NCBI GenBank assembly: GCA_032718865.1
Contig: JALUTQ010000041.1
Coordinates: 1,054,001-1,118,000, forward strand
Direction: 5' to 3'
DNA length: 64,000 bases
DNA from: Tilletia caries
Lineage: Eukaryota; Basidiomycota; Exobasidiomycetes; Tilletiales; Tilletiaceae
Shown: piece after piece, positions 1-10,410 of the stretch
Layout: each line of letters starts with the position of its first letter
Position numbering within the stretch: the first letter of the stretch is position 1
The notes under the pieces: model-generated
Database searches by the model: none
The model's input: only the letters and a program-made list of their open reading frames with translations
What the model was told of the DNA's origin: nothing
Position numbers and translations under genes: made by a program

Positions 1-287
1 AGCAAAGAGGCGTGTCGGCGCGCGGCGGAGAAGGAGACAGGCTTCAAGAAGCCAATGATGCAGAACACCGACGGAAGCTTCGTGGAGGTGGACGAGGCAT
101 GCCCCGAAGGGTACGTCTCAGAGGGAGAACTCGATTGGATTCTGTGGAACGAATGCACAAAGATGCGTGAGTAGTAGATCTCCCCTTCCCCTTCCCCGCT
201 TTCCCTTTCGCAGCAGCTGCCGACGTGCGCCAATGCAGCCTCACTTCCGTTGAAGAGGAGGTCGGCCGACGTGCCGTAAGGGGCTAA
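1..287 (+). CDS. Partial ORF, probable last exons of an unrecognised gene
   Basis: Open from the first base in frame 1. A GTGAGT donor at 167 and a pyrimidine-rich stretch ending CAG at 213 (or 216) would define a 47-50 nt intron. Splicing joins the frame to a second exon that stops at 285-287 (TAA). Without splicing the frame stops at 172-174. The predicted peptide is acidic to mixed, and I recognise no domain. It could be an extra upstream gene of the DIRS element or the 3' end of a neighbouring host gene. The start is outside the window. Confidence 0.3.
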
Positions 288-376
288 GGGCCTGGCCTTC
301 GTGCTGTCGTGCCAGTAGAGCAGGACCACACCTGACACCGCACAGAAACATCAGCTGCGTAGTCAGGAGGGGAGAT

Positions 377-464
377 GCGCCGACGAGCGTAGCGCCGACG
401 AGCGGAGCGCCGACGAGCGTAGCTTTGATGAGCATGGTTGCCGACGAGCATAGCGCCGACGAGC
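377..464. repeat. Short tandem repeat, ~15-bp unit (GCGCCGACGAGCGTA)
   Basis: About six imperfect copies of a 15-bp unit with core GCCGACGAGC, the middle ones degenerate. They lie in the leader upstream of the DIRS gag gene. The rest of 288-649 shows no gene. Confidence 0.7.
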
Positions 465-649
465 TTGCCTGTGTCGACGAACACTGCGTGCCATTCGCAA
501 TGTGCGCTGGCCCTCGAGCATATGTGCAGTGTGCATTGAAATGGCCGGTGCAGATGAATCCGGGGTGGAGCGTTCATACTGCGAAGGCACGAATCTGACA
601 CCTTTTAACTCTATTTCCTCTCATTTGTGATGTAACAGAAGAGACCCTC

Positions 650-1381
650 ATGGCAGAACACGACGTAGACGACGACGTTCAGGAAATGTTCAAGGCGGCG
701 CATCGCACCGTCTTCAACCACAACCTCGCCGAGTCTCAGCGCGCCGCGCTGCAGAAATACTACGCTTGGAACCGGAGCACATGGTGCAGACGGTATCAGT
801 TAATCGTGAACTCCGGGTCAACAGACCCTATATTCGACCTCGCGGTGGTCGATTCGGCCGATCTCGACGTCTACGTCAGAGAGAAGGAGACTCGCGCTCG
901 CCAGGAGCAGAAGGCGAAGCTTGCGGCCATGCAGGCCAAGATGGATCAGATCCTGGCCGCCTCCTCAGCTCGAAGTTCCGACGTGTACGCCCCCCCTACC
1001 CGCAATACAAACCCGCCGTCCTCGTCGTCGAGGTATCCCAAGGCGAAGCGGCACGGGGAGCGTGGTTCGTTTCGGACCGAAATTGCCGGTGTCGCCGGCA
1101 CGGCGAGGCTGTACGCCTGCGCACGATGCGGAGGAAGGGCAAGGCACGACGTCGGACGGTGCGACAAGACCCACTTCGTCAAGGCCAGCTGCGCGACCTA
1201 CGAGACTATCACACACCGCGACAAGGCCGAAGGACCCCTCGTCTTCAAGGACAGCGGGACCCCCGTCTGCCTCAACTTCAACGGCGGGCGAGCCTGCAAT
1301 CACAAAGGCTGCCCCGGTCATCGGTGCTCTCTCTGCGGCGTGCCAACGCATGGCGCTCAGGCTTGCGGGCGCTCAGAATGA
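650..1381 (+). CDS. DIRS-element Gag-like protein
   Basis: 243 aa. The N-terminal part is acidic and helical, with a lysine/glutamine-rich coiled-coil-like stretch around residues 80-105. A serine/proline-rich linker follows. The C-terminal ~35 residues form a cysteine/histidine cluster (CNHKGCPGH, then CSLCGVPTH and a final C) that looks like a nucleic-acid-binding zinc knuckle. This placement and composition fit the nucleocapsid protein of a retroelement, which packages element RNA into particles. The stop TGA at 1379-1381 lies inside the start of the reverse transcriptase frame, so the two overlap by about 32 nt. Assignment rests on position and zinc knuckle. Confidence 0.75.
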   Translation: MAEHDVDDDVQEMFKAAHRTVFNHNLAESQRAALQKYYAWNRSTWCRRYQLIVNSGSTDPIFDLAVVDSADLDVYVREKETRARQEQKAKLAAMQAKMDQILAASSARSSDVYAPPTRNTNPPSSSSRYPKAKRHGERGSFRTEIAGVAGTARLYACARCGGRARHDVGRCDKTHFVKASCATYETITHRDKAEGPLVFKDSGTPVCLNFNGGRACNHKGCPGHRCSLCGVPTHGAQACGRSE

Positions 1382-3173
1382 GCTCCCTCCCCGGCCCTCT
1401 CCTCTCACGCTCAAGGCGGACGCCTGGGCCCGCGTCCTGGACGGTCTTGGGCTCGGTGATCGATATGCGGATGTGGTTCGTGGTTTGCGCGAAGGATTCG
1501 ATCTTGAAATTCCTCGCATCATCACCACGGCGGTCGCAAGTAACGCTCCGTCCGCGACAATCCACCGCCTCGCCCTCGGCGAGATCATCCTCAAAGAACG
1601 GCAAAGGGGGGCGTACATTGGCCCGTTCCAAGATCCTGCCGATGTACAAGACATCCTCCACAACCCCTTCCAATCCATGCCCCTTTCTCTTATTCCCAAG
1701 CCCCCAGACAAATTCAGACTCATACAGAACTTCTCTGCCAACGTCGGCGGCTCTCAGGCGACCAACGATCTTATTCCTCGTTCTTGGGCTACCACATGGT
1801 CAACCTTCCGACAGATCATCGGCAACATTCTCTCCCTGCCACCCGAGTCCGAAGCGTGCACTCGCGACGTTGATTCTGCCTACCGACTACTCCCCATACA
1901 TCCTTCTCAGTGGCCGGCCTTCGTCCTTCGCACGGAAGAAGGCTTCTTCATCGACACCCGCGTCTCGTTTGGCGTCGGCCCGGGAACAGGCGTGTTTGGG
2001 CGGGTCGACGAAGCCGCCCTCGACGTCTTTCGGGCTCGAGGATTCGGGCCCCTTGGACGATGGGTCGACGATATCCTCTTCCTCAGAGCCCGCCACGACT
2101 CTGTCACTCGCATCAGTGCTCAAAGAGCCGAGCTTAACGCGTCTCTGGACCAGCAGCCCTTTCTTCGGCGTGGGGCTAAGTGGTGGGTCGACGGAGAGGG
2201 TCGAAAGTACGATGAATCATATGAGTACCCACTTCGGTCGTCAACAGAAGCAGGTCGCTCCGACGGCTGGCACTACGGGGACGAAGAGATCGCAGCTCTG
2301 GCCGACGATCTTGGCCTCCCCCTGCACAAGCCCACACCATGGTCCTCCATCTTTGCGTACGCAGGATACGTGTTCAACATCTTCGACCGACGGGCAGGCC
2401 TGCCAGCCAGCAAGGTTGCCAGGTACCGAGGCGATCTCGACTTCTGGCTCTCCAGCCCTACTCACAGGCTGGACGATGCGCAGCGACTCCTCGGCCGCCT
2501 CCTCCATGCCTCTCCCATTGTACTCGATGCTTCCCGTCACCTCACCCGCCTCATCGGTTTCATCAACATTGCGATGCGGAGCAACGCGCATGCACGGGCG
2601 GAACGTCATGGGGGTGCCGCCCTGGACGAGGACGTACGGTGGTGGAGAGAGCGGCTCAGTGGGGAAGAGGTCTGGCGCTCCATTGCCGAGTATGCTCCCC
2701 AGGACATCAACCTTTACGTCGATGCATCCTCGGACTGGGGCGTCGGGATTTGGTGGAACGACTGCAGCGCAGCGTATCGCCTTCGATCGGACTGGCGATC
2801 GCGTGGGAACGGCAGAGACATCCAGTTTGCCGAAGCTTTGGCCATTGAGGTCGGCCTCCTCCACGTGTTCTCAACCGGTCTTCGCTCCGCCGCTCTCATC
2901 GTGTACACTGACAACACCGGAGTTCAATTCGGCGTCCCACGCGGACGCATGCGGAACGCGGCCGCGACCATTGTCATCGAGCGCCTCCACGAGCTCCAGG
3001 TCAAGCACGACGTGGTCATTCACACTCGCCGGGTCACATCGGCCGACAATCCTGCCGATGGCCCCAGTCGAGGGGTCCTCAATGAACCACCGCTTCCGAA
3101 CATCATCCTCCCAGCCCACGTTGCCGCAGAGTTCGGTATGGACCGGTCGTCGCGCTCGACCAGACGAAGGTGA
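1350..3173 (+). CDS. DIRS-element reverse transcriptase-RNase H
   Basis: 608 aa from the ATG at 1350, which overlaps the end of gag. The frame is open further upstream, so a fused start cannot be excluded. RT motifs: a PKPPDKFRLIQ block (~1696) and the active-site box WVDDILF at 2061-2081, with two Asp at the YXDD position. The RNase H follows, with VDAS (~2720), an Asp in TDN at 2910-2912 and the final PADGPSR motif near 3055. It copies element RNA into DNA and degrades the RNA strand. No protease or integrase follows, as expected of DIRS elements. It ends TGA at 3171-3173, overlapping the recombinase frame. Confidence 0.92.
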   Translation: MALRLAGAQNELPPRPSPLTLKADAWARVLDGLGLGDRYADVVRGLREGFDLEIPRIITTAVASNAPSATIHRLALGEIILKERQRGAYIGPFQDPADVQDILHNPFQSMPLSLIPKPPDKFRLIQNFSANVGGSQATNDLIPRSWATTWSTFRQIIGNILSLPPESEACTRDVDSAYRLLPIHPSQWPAFVLRTEEGFFIDTRVSFGVGPGTGVFGRVDEAALDVFRARGFGPLGRWVDDILFLRARHDSVTRISAQRAELNASLDQQPFLRRGAKWWVDGEGRKYDESYEYPLRSSTEAGRSDGWHYGDEEIAALADDLGLPLHKPTPWSSIFAYAGYVFNIFDRRAGLPASKVARYRGDLDFWLSSPTHRLDDAQRLLGRLLHASPIVLDASRHLTRLIGFINIAMRSNAHARAERHGGAALDEDVRWWRERLSGEEVWRSIAEYAPQDINLYVDASSDWGVGIWWNDCSAAYRLRSDWRSRGNGRDIQFAEALAIEVGLLHVFSTGLRSAALIVYTDNTGVQFGVPRGRMRNAAATIVIERLHELQVKHDVVIHTRRVTSADNPADGPSRGVLNEPPLPNIILPAHVAAEFGMDRSSRSTRRR

Positions 3174-4455
3174 CGATGCGCCTCGTGCTGAGAAGATCAG
3201 GGTCATCGCGCAGTCTCAGACGTCGCGTCCATCAATTGTGGCATTGCGGTCAGCTCGTCAAGTGCTGGCATCAAAACCAGCACTGCCGCACCCTGATGCA
3301 AACTCCAATCGGCGCCGTTTTATTTCCCAGCCGTTGAAGATTGCGCCTTCGCCGCTGCGTCCTGCTGTGCTGGCCCCACAGCGACTGGCATCGTGGCGTC
3401 CCGTCGCAGCTCTCACGAGCACGAACCTGTCGCCTGAAGAAGCGTCTTCGGTCAGTCTCGCCATGGCTACCTCCTATGCGGAGGATACGCGGAGCTCGTA
3501 CGGTTCCGGTATGGCTCGTTGGCACCTGTGGTGCGATGACAGAGGCGTCCCTGAACAACTTCGGTGCCCGGCTCCCGCAGAGCTTCTGGAATCTTTCATC
3601 ATTCAGCATGCAGGCAACTTCTCCTCCGACACCATCAGCACGTGGCTTTCCGGCCTTCGAGCATGGCATCGTGTTTGGAATCAACCTTGGCCCGCAGGCG
3701 ACACGCGTCGCTCGGAGCTTGTCCGCTTTGCCGCCCTCCAGACCCCTGCGGAAAGTCGTAGGCCAGCCCGTCCACCAGTCACACTCGAATGGCTCTCCGC
3801 CATTCTCAAGGTTGCCAAGCTCAACAACCCTGGAGACGTGGCAACGGCAGCAGCAGCAGCCACTGCGTTCTGGGGATTGCTTCGGCTTGGCGAAGCCACC
3901 TGCTCGAAGAAAGGATTTGATGCACGTAAAGACGTTTCTCGCCGTGGATTGACCTTTGCGTCGGCGTTCGGCGGTTCATTCACGGCCACCCTTGCCCTTC
4001 CTTTCACAAAAACCCACCCAAATGGTCAGAAGGTCGTCCTTGTCAAACGGCCTGCCTCGGTCGATCCCCTGCTCTGGTTGAGACGCCATCTCGCTCTCAA
4101 CAGTGTCCCTGAGGACGCAACACACAGTCTCTTTGCGTTCCGACGTGAAGGCGGTGTGACGCAGATGCGACGGTCTATGTTGACGTCCCGCCTCAAAATC
4201 CTGACTCGACGTGCCAAGCTGCCGGTATTGGACGGTCACAGCTTTCGGATTGGGGGTTGTACTGAGCTTCTTCGCGCCGGAAACGCGTTCGATGACGTGC
4301 GAGTACACGGTCGGTGGTCCAGCGAAGCCTGGCAACGCTATGTTCGGGATCACGCCGAAATTATGGCACCCCGGCTACACCTCGACGACGCGGCATTATC
4401 GCGCATAGTCGAAGTCGAACGGGAGCAGGACGTGGGCCCGCGCGCCGGTGACTAA
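3058..4455 (+). CDS. DIRS-element tyrosine recombinase
   Basis: Start taken at ATG 3058, inside the end of the RT-RH gene. The frame is open far upstream, so the true start or a frameshift/splice fusion is unsettled. The catalytic set of a tyrosine recombinase is visible: first Arg in LLRLGE (codon 3883-3885), then H-x-x-R in HSFRIGG (His 4237-4239, Arg 4246-4248), and the nucleophile Tyr in QRYVRD (4339-4341) after GRWSS. The N-terminal ~150 residues look like the SAM-like core-binding domain. It would integrate a circular DNA intermediate without the target duplications made by DDE integrases. All key residues are present. Confidence 0.9.
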   Translation: MAPVEGSSMNHRFRTSSSQPTLPQSSVWTGRRARPDEGDDAPRAEKIRVIAQSQTSRPSIVALRSARQVLASKPALPHPDANSNRRRFISQPLKIAPSPLRPAVLAPQRLASWRPVAALTSTNLSPEEASSVSLAMATSYAEDTRSSYGSGMARWHLWCDDRGVPEQLRCPAPAELLESFIIQHAGNFSSDTISTWLSGLRAWHRVWNQPWPAGDTRRSELVRFAALQTPAESRRPARPPVTLEWLSAILKVAKLNNPGDVATAAAAATAFWGLLRLGEATCSKKGFDARKDVSRRGLTFASAFGGSFTATLALPFTKTHPNGQKVVLVKRPASVDPLLWLRRHLALNSVPEDATHSLFAFRREGGVTQMRRSMLTSRLKILTRRAKLPVLDGHSFRIGGCTELLRAGNAFDDVRVHGRWSSEAWQRYVRDHAEIMAPRLHLDDAALSRIVEVEREQDVGPRAGD

Positions 4456-4475
4456 CCATATCTGGTGGTTGGGAA

Positions 4476-4602
4476 GGGCGGCCCACTCTCGAGCTCGGCC
4501 TCAAAATACATACGCCCGCGCCCGCCCACCTGCGGTGGGTTATTCCCGTACTTCCTCTCTCACGACTACGAACGGAGGCACTCAAGAAGACTGCGGGTGT
4601 GC
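4476..4602 (+). repeat. Right terminal repeat of the DIRS element
   Basis: Begins AGGGCGGCCCACTCTCG and ends GCGGGTGTGCAGCC. It matches 23018-23150 on the opposite strand with only a few differences. It contains a hairpin, CCCACC-TGC-GGTGGG. The shared end point of the two copies marks the element boundary. Confidence 0.8.
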
Positions 4603-6345
4603 AGCCGTTGCACGTTGCAGCCAAAATAATTACCGCAACAAACAATTCTGTCTCTAGACAGAGAGAGGCGTTTCCAGGTTTATTTTGTAGCTAGACCGTT
4701 TACTCCACGACCACCACAATCACATCCAACAAACAAACGAACAAACAAACAAAGCAACTGACATATTGACATATTGACATACTGTCGAAGTGTCAAAATC
4801 AAAGAAGGAGACATCAGCAGATTCCCAGATTGGGTCCCACAAAGTACTGTCACTCTCACCTTTCGCTATTTGCCCTCCCTCTATCTCGGTGCTAATAGTG
4901 GAGGCCCGCCGTGGTGCAAGCTGGCTCTGGCTGCACCGCTCGCAGTCGACCTGGAAGCAAAGAAAAATAATGTGAGAAGCAGAAGAGCACCGCACTTCAA
5001 AGCACACCAGGCCGTCTTGTCAACGAGTCCACACCAGATCTCTCGCAAGATTCGAGTGCCAGCGGAGGTGGCCTCGCTTGTCCCACCTTTCCGGGGCGGT
5101 CCCACTGCCTCAACTTGATGCGTCGGCCAACCGATTGAGCATCGGCGCGGGTCGCCTGCAGTCTGAGCGGGCCTTTTGCGTTCAAGATCCGTCTCAGGCT
5201 TGCTTCCGACGGTTCAGCCGCTTGTGACATGTGACAGAGCTCGAACGGCTGCTCTGTGTGCAAAGGAACACGCACACAAAGATCAAAGATGTAAAAGGGT
5301 CAGATCACGTTCCTCCCTCAGGATCTTTCGTCTCATCACCACTTGCTCCTCAGTCACTTCCAACTCACCACTCGCTACTTACTGCACACAGCCCACTGTT
5401 ATCACTGCTCTCTAACACTTCCACACACACCACATATCCAGTCATACTACTCGCCAAAATGCAATTCAGCTCCAAGCTCTCCCTCGTTCTCTGCGCCATA
5501 ATGGTTGCCGCCAAGCCCATCGCCTCTGCTCCCCTTGCCGGAGCCAGCAGCACCCTCGACCCCAGCCCTCACTCTGCTGACTTCGGCTTCGCCTACAGGA
5601 ACGAACCGCGTTATGGCGACGCTACTCACCGTCGCAACATCTTTACATGAAACGAGAAGGCCTACGCGAAAGCCTACGAGAAGGACGACGACCAAGACCA
5701 GCATTATGGCAAGAGCAAGAAGAGCTTCCAAACATAAAATCGGCGAGAAGGGTGACAAGGGGCCGAAGGGCGAGAAGGGCGAAAGGAGTCCCAAAGGCGA
5801 TGTCAGAATCTACGGCAAGGACAATGACGAAGGAAGCCACCTGCCGACCAGGAGGCCATGGCTTCCGAAGACGATCGCAAGGATAAGATTGATGCGACCA
5901 CCGAAGAGCGCACACCCCGCAACGACGCCGACCGGAAGAACGTCGAGGAGAGGGAGTACGGAAAGGATGTCAAGGGTAGTTTCGACCTCCGCGACGGGTT
6001 TGGCTTCGGCGAGGCCCTTAACTTTGGAAAGGACTGCGGCTTCGGTCGCGGTGGATTCAGCGGCGGCGGTCCCTATGGTGGTCTAGGAGGCTATGTCGGC
6101 TTCGAGGGCAGCAACTTCTACGGAGTCCACAGCTTCGATGACAGCGGAAAGGCCGACTTCTCCAAGAAGGAGAAGGAGAAGCTGGCAAAGCGCATCGACA
6201 ACGCAGACCAGCACAATGTAGCCGCCTGAACCTACGGGAACGCCCAGCTCGATGCTGCGGCTGCTCAGGAGGATTTTCACCACAACAAGCTCGACGTCAA
6301 AAAGATCCAGCCACGGCAACTTCTCCTGGACGTTTTCTGATTCCC
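4599..6345 (+). repeat. Repeat unit A, copy A1
   Basis: Near-identical sequence recurs at about 46251-47905 (A2) and 59150-60480 (A3). The shared part includes ~850 bp upstream of a short secreted-peptide ORF, the ORF itself and a downstream coding-like stretch. A1 keeps the longest downstream part, to 6340. A1 and A3 share a ~97-bp segment (about 4634-4735 in A1) that A2 lacks. The upstream part holds (CAAA)n-like and TGACATAT runs. The ORFs in 4720-5120 look like chance frames. Confidence 0.85.
5459..6340 (+). pseudogene. Decayed gene for a small secreted Gly-rich/collagen-like protein, A1
   Basis: The ATG at 5459 sits in context CCAAAATGC. The first 63 codons form an open frame with a clear signal peptide (MQFSSKLSLVLCAIMVAA, cleavage near ASA-P) and stop TGA at 5648. 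The same frame then reads on in coding-like fashion: a lysine/aspartate-rich stretch, then from 5858 about 120 codons with KNVEEREYGKD, FGFGEALNFG and a GGFSGGGPYGG run, stop at 6227, then another 36 codons ending VF-stop at 6338. Between 5735 and 5830 the coding-like frame is +1 and gives Gly-X-Y triplets (GEKGDKGPKGEKG). In-frame stops plus a frame change argue for a decayed longer secreted protein. A working 63-aa peptide is the alternative. Confidence 0.5.
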
Positions 6346-6764
6346 CACTCCTCCCTGAATGGAGTTCCCACTGTCGCTTCTTCAACACAATCGTTCGGGC
6401 GTCAGCTGAGAATAGGTCAGACGTGATATTAGCGAAGGGGAAGGGTGATTAATTGTGCACCTTTGAATAAAGTCTTCTCCTGATACAGCGATACAGCTGG
6501 TTACCCAAGAAATCAGAGATGTAGAGAGCCACAGATGATAAGCCCAATGGACAAGTATCGAGAGCTGTCTCGGGAGACCACGCCGTTCTACTGCTTGCCG
6601 GAGGTACAAGTCTCAGCTCAGCGTCGACGATGATGGTATTGGTACTGCCGAGCACATCAAGCTGCGCGTTGTACTGGAAATATTACTGGATCATATCGAG
6701 CATGTATGCGATTGCGCGGGCGGACTGGGTGAAGAACTGGACTTCTGCGAGGAGGGAGTGCTAC
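6346..6764. other. Intergenic, no gene seen
   Basis: Lies between the end of repeat unit A1 and the 3' end of the aldo/keto reductase gene on the other strand. The open frames are short and unconvincing. It probably includes the 3' untranslated region of the reductase. Confidence 0.5.
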
Positions 6765-8143
6765 CTAGGCAAAGAGCGGGATGGCGGCGCGGGCGAGTGC
6801 GCTGTACCGCTCGCCGTGGGCTTTGAGAGTTTTACTGGGAGCACAAGAAGAAACAGACGGAATCAGCCAGGTTGGTTAGCATGGTACAGAATCAATGGAA
6901 GCAACTGGCAAACTTACATCTGGCTTGACAGCTTCTCATCCAGCTTGATGTCCATCGCCCCGAAATTCTCCTCGACGCGTGAATACTTGGTCGCTCCCGG
7001 GATAGGAATAATGGCCGTCTTGCCGGCGCCTTGTCCGATGAGCCAGGCCAGGGCGAGCTGGGCCGGGGTCACATGTGGATTGTGGGACGCGGCCAGTTGA
7101 GTAAATGTGTCTGCGACCTGGACGTTCTTGGGGAAGTTCTATGGGAAGCGTGACGAGAAGGTGAGACCAAGGTTTCAGGGAGGAAAGATGACTGTGCTCA
7201 GCAGGAGGACGTTGCTCACCTGTTCCGAGAACTGCTCCAATTGCAGACGGGGATCATTAGGCTCGAGGTCGGAACGTGAGTTGAGCTGACCTCCGAGGAA
7301 GCCTCGTCCGACTGTGGGTGGAAATGTGGTCTCATCAAGGGTGGTCAGTAAACATGTGCGGGGTGTGTACCCAGAGAGAAAACGCACGAGGACTGTAAGC
7401 GAGAATAGGAATGTGATACGTCTGACAAGCCTCGAGCACCCCGTTCCGCTCGATCTCCGTGAACCAGGGCGAATACTCGACTTCGACAGACACAATCTGC
7501 GTTCCAAGTGCCTTGGCCGTCCGGACCGCCGTATAGATCGTGTCGGCCCCGACCTCCGAGAGAGCAATGTGCTGAAAAAGACCTTCTTCTTGAAGGGTGT
7601 GCAGGTTCTTGACTATGACTTCTACACTGAGGTTGGGGTCTCGCCGCGCAGGTTCGTAGACGTGGACGTCGACTCCGCCTTCGTCGCTGCCGAGCTCGCG
7701 GCGAATTGCGATCAGGTCCTCCCGGAGATTCTCGAGGGTACTCGAAGGTCGGAATATACCGCCTTCTGCGAAGCCGTGCTGTAGATCGAAAAGGTTATGT
7801 GAGAAGAGAAGAAATGCAGAAGTGGGTGGCACCGTGACTGTACTTTTGTATACTCAGACATCACAGTCCCGCCCTTGACGTTAACGACGACCTTGTCCTT
7901 GTATTCAGGATGAGCGGTAAAGAACCGGCGAAGAATCTTGATATTCGCGTATGCGTCCTCCTTGGGTCCGTAGAAGGCGCCCGTGTTGAGGAGGACACGA
8001 TTGGGCCCGCCTTTCTGGATGGCTGCCTTGATCAGCCTGAACGATTCTTCATCCGGGACGATGTCGGAGATTGAACGCCAGGTGAGGCTCATCAGACCGA
8101 GCCCAATGGGAGCGATGGAGTAAGGACCAATCTGTGCAGACAT
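6765..8143 (-). CDS. Aldo/keto reductase, pyridoxal-reductase-like
   Basis: Five exons by my reading (8143-7844, 7778-7388, 7311-7220, 7138-6918, 6834-6765) give 357 aa in one continuous frame. It starts MSAQIGPYSIAPIGLGLMSL, the first strand of an aldo/keto reductase barrel. NTGAFYGP carries the catalytic Tyr, VVVNVKGG the Lys, and YSPLGRGFLGGQL is the NADP-binding loop region that splicing restores across the second intron. IIPIPGATKYSRVEEN is the C-terminal cofactor motif. The N-x-G-x-FYGP variant fits the AKR8 group (fission-yeast Plr1), which reduces pyridoxal to pyridoxine with NADPH in the cytosol. The substrate is inferred from similarity. Confidence 0.85.
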
Positions 8144-8781
8144 GGGAGAGAACTGTGGGCAGAATTCAAAAGCGATTCAGGGAGGGGCCGGAAGAGAAAG
8201 GAGGTGATGGGCATCAGCAGAAGGGGGTAAGTATCAGCAGGACATTTCATCGACTTTGTACCATGATGATCTCGTTGAGGATTGAACAACATCGGACGCA
8301 TGTCCGATCGTCCAGCCATCCACCTTCCTTCCCCCGCTTATCTCCTTTCCTTACTTCTCTCTCGGTCAGGTTCCAGTTGTGCCGTACGTATGTACAACCG
8401 TCGTCGAGATTCGGCTGAAGCGGGGCCGAACACGGCCTGAGATAGCGCGGCCGGGGACCTATACACGTACGCGCGGGGACGGGGCAGCGTTCGTACGGGA
8501 CAGAAGCGCAAGATCTTTCTGCATGGAAGACGGGAGTGAGGGAGAGTCAATCGGAAGAAGGTCAGGCAGGATCGCCATCAAGAGCCGTACTCACCCCGAG
8601 AGAACTCGAACATCGACACACGTCAGGTATGTATGTACGACGCTCGCAGGCTCACACACGCCCGAGGTCCGATGAGAATAATCGAAGGGATACTCCTTTC
8701 CATTTGTTGTGGTCTATATGCTCTATAATTGTTTTGAGAATACTCCGGGCCGGTCGGGTCAATCCTGGTTCGCTCTCGCGA
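8144..8781. other. Intergenic between reductase and NUP genes
   Basis: Upstream of the aldo/keto reductase and downstream of the NUP gene, both on the minus strand. I see no convincing gene. GTATGTATGTAC-type runs occur near 8390 and 8630. Confidence 0.5.
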
Positions 8782-10223
8782 TCAAAGGGGAGGAGCCTGG
8801 CCAGATTGCAAGCGCAGCGTCTGCCAAATGTCGCCATAGAAGCCCTGCGTAGGAGGAGGAATGCCTCGGCGGTAGACCGTGTTCCAGTTCTGCAGGATGT
8901 CTTCGACGACGGGGAGGCTGGCGATGTAGGTGTTTGCACTGGCGGGGCCAAAGCCGCCCTGGGCGAATCCAAAGGCATCGTACTCACTCAAGCCGGGAGG
9001 GGCGCGTTCGAAGTCGGAACCCGTGCGGAGGACGATGGCTCGGGAGTAATCGGCTTTACCTGCTCGTTGGGCACGGACGAGTGCTTCGAGCGTGGCGTTG
9101 TCTTCCTGGGCAGTAGTCGTATAGGTTGCGGATCCATTGGTGAGGGTGGTTACCACGTTTTCGAACTGCATTGAGAGCGTGCGTCCGGTGAAGTAGAGGT
9201 CACTCGTCGTCACGTCGCCCAGGATGACCTTAGGTCCCTCGTTGGCAGGAGCATTGGGGTACCGAGAACGATAGGCCTGGGCTTCGGCAGAGTCGTTGAG
9301 TTTCCGCTCCGCCTGGGTCTTGGAGACGTTGTATGCGCGCTCGACCAAAGCTGTGTTGAGTTTGAATACCTCTGTGCCGTACGTTAGCAGAGGGTACTCG
9401 TCAGGCTGTTTGGTGTTATAGTTCCAGTATGTATAGTTCCACTCCGGTGGGGCCTGATGCATACATAGCGAAGAAGAGTAAGCTTGAGCAAGTGAGATGT
9501 GCAGACACGCTTAGCATTTCAAACCCACATCGTTCCGATCCAGCGCATACTGTTGGGCCACCTGGATAGCATACCGAGCAAAGGCGGCGGAGCCCAGTGT
9601 GCCTCTTTCCGGGCTGATGCCTCCGACGCCAGCGACTGTGTGACGAGGAGAAACTTGTCAGCTAAAGACAATAAATGCACGGGGCAAATCTATCACTCAC
9701 TGAAAAAGTAAGTCTTGCGCAAGTCAAACTTGCTGGAGAGAAAGAGAGCACTCATCGTTGCCGCGGCATTGATCTGGCCTTCTCCCGTGGTGACCTGGCA
9801 GACGTCAGCCTTAGCAGTGCAGTGGACCTGAGGGAAGACAGGACTCAGACCGGGCACGGTGATGTTACGGGAGTAGAGACTGGGAGAGAACTGCTCCAGC
9901 CACACGCTTGCCTCGAGGGCAAACATGTTCACAATCAGGATCTTGGGCCGGACGGCGAGGACGGAGTCAAGGAAGGTGCGAGGGGTGAGCAGGACGTCGG
10001 TGAAGGAGCCTTGACGGCCATTCTCGGTGCTGATGCCGGCGCGGGAGAGAGGGTAGGTGGATGCCATGTACTCGGCCGTGACTGTGCGCGGCGGCTGACC
10101 CTGGGGCGAGCCTGGGTTGTATGCACGAGGCGCCCGGGCGTCGGCATGGCTCGCTGGCGACAGACTCAGCAGCAGCAGCAGCCATGCGCACAGCGAGACG
10201 AACAGCAAGCGCATGTTGGCCAT
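8782..10223 (-). CDS. Purine nucleoside permease family protein (NUP), secreted
   Basis: Three exons (10223-9701, 9635-9529, 9453-8782) give 433 aa. A hydrophobic signal peptide follows the start (MRLLFVSLCAWLLLLLSL); a second Met three codons further in could also serve. Family hallmarks follow: PKILIVNMFALEASVW, NITVPGLSPVFP, VCQVTTGEGQINAAATMSAL, ISPERGTLGSAAFARYA (joined by splicing), TSDLYFTGRTLS and QEDNATLEAL. These define the fungal NUP family (PF06516) related to Candida purine nucleoside permease, which mediates nucleoside uptake and is related to nucleoside phosphorylases. The donor of intron 2 is GTGGGT. It reads as intact, with normal family length. Confidence 0.88.
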
Positions 10224-10410
10224 TTGTCAGTTTCTATGTTATTCGTCCGTTTTGGCAGGTGAAGGTGGTGATGGATGGTTCGGAGCGGTGTCTCAGAAGG
10301 GTCTGGTCCAATCGCAAGACTCGAGAAAGCGGCTGGGAAGACCCAGAGTGAGACGCCGACTGGGGGAGTCTCACACCTCGCCCATCACCCCACCTCTGAT
10401 GTCGTAACCG

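Larger units (their letters stand above)
1..4602 (+). mobile_element. DIRS-type tyrosine-recombinase retroelement (left end outside window)
   Basis: Three overlapping frames encode a Gag-like zinc-knuckle protein, a reverse transcriptase-RNase H and a tyrosine recombinase, the set that defines DIRS-type elements. No DDE integrase, protease or methyltransferase domain is seen. The right end is fixed at about 4602: an inverted copy of the last ~125 bp at 23018-23140 stops at the same bases (GCGGGTGTGCAGCC). Beyond that point, sequence shared with repeat unit A (also at 59200) begins. In the third A copy the bases left of the junction read GCGTCAAGTACGCAAGGAC. That sequence is not found between 1 and 650, so the left end probably lies outside the window. 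Bases 288-649 hold a short tandem repeat and no recognised gene. Confidence 0.85.

Noticed and set aside
361..480. CRISPR-like array suggested by the short repeats
   Set aside because: Units are contiguous 15-mers with no spacers, and the genome is eukaryotic.
1..650. Left terminal repeat of the DIRS element matching 4476-4602
   Set aside because: Direct and inverted comparison by eye found no match, so no left terminus is claimed.
4774..5118. 114-codon plus-strand frame upstream of the A1 peptide, repeated in A2 and A3
   Set aside because: It is present because the whole unit is duplicated. It has no domain or signal peptide, an equally long antisense frame covers it, and it lies in the probable promoter of the peptide ORF.
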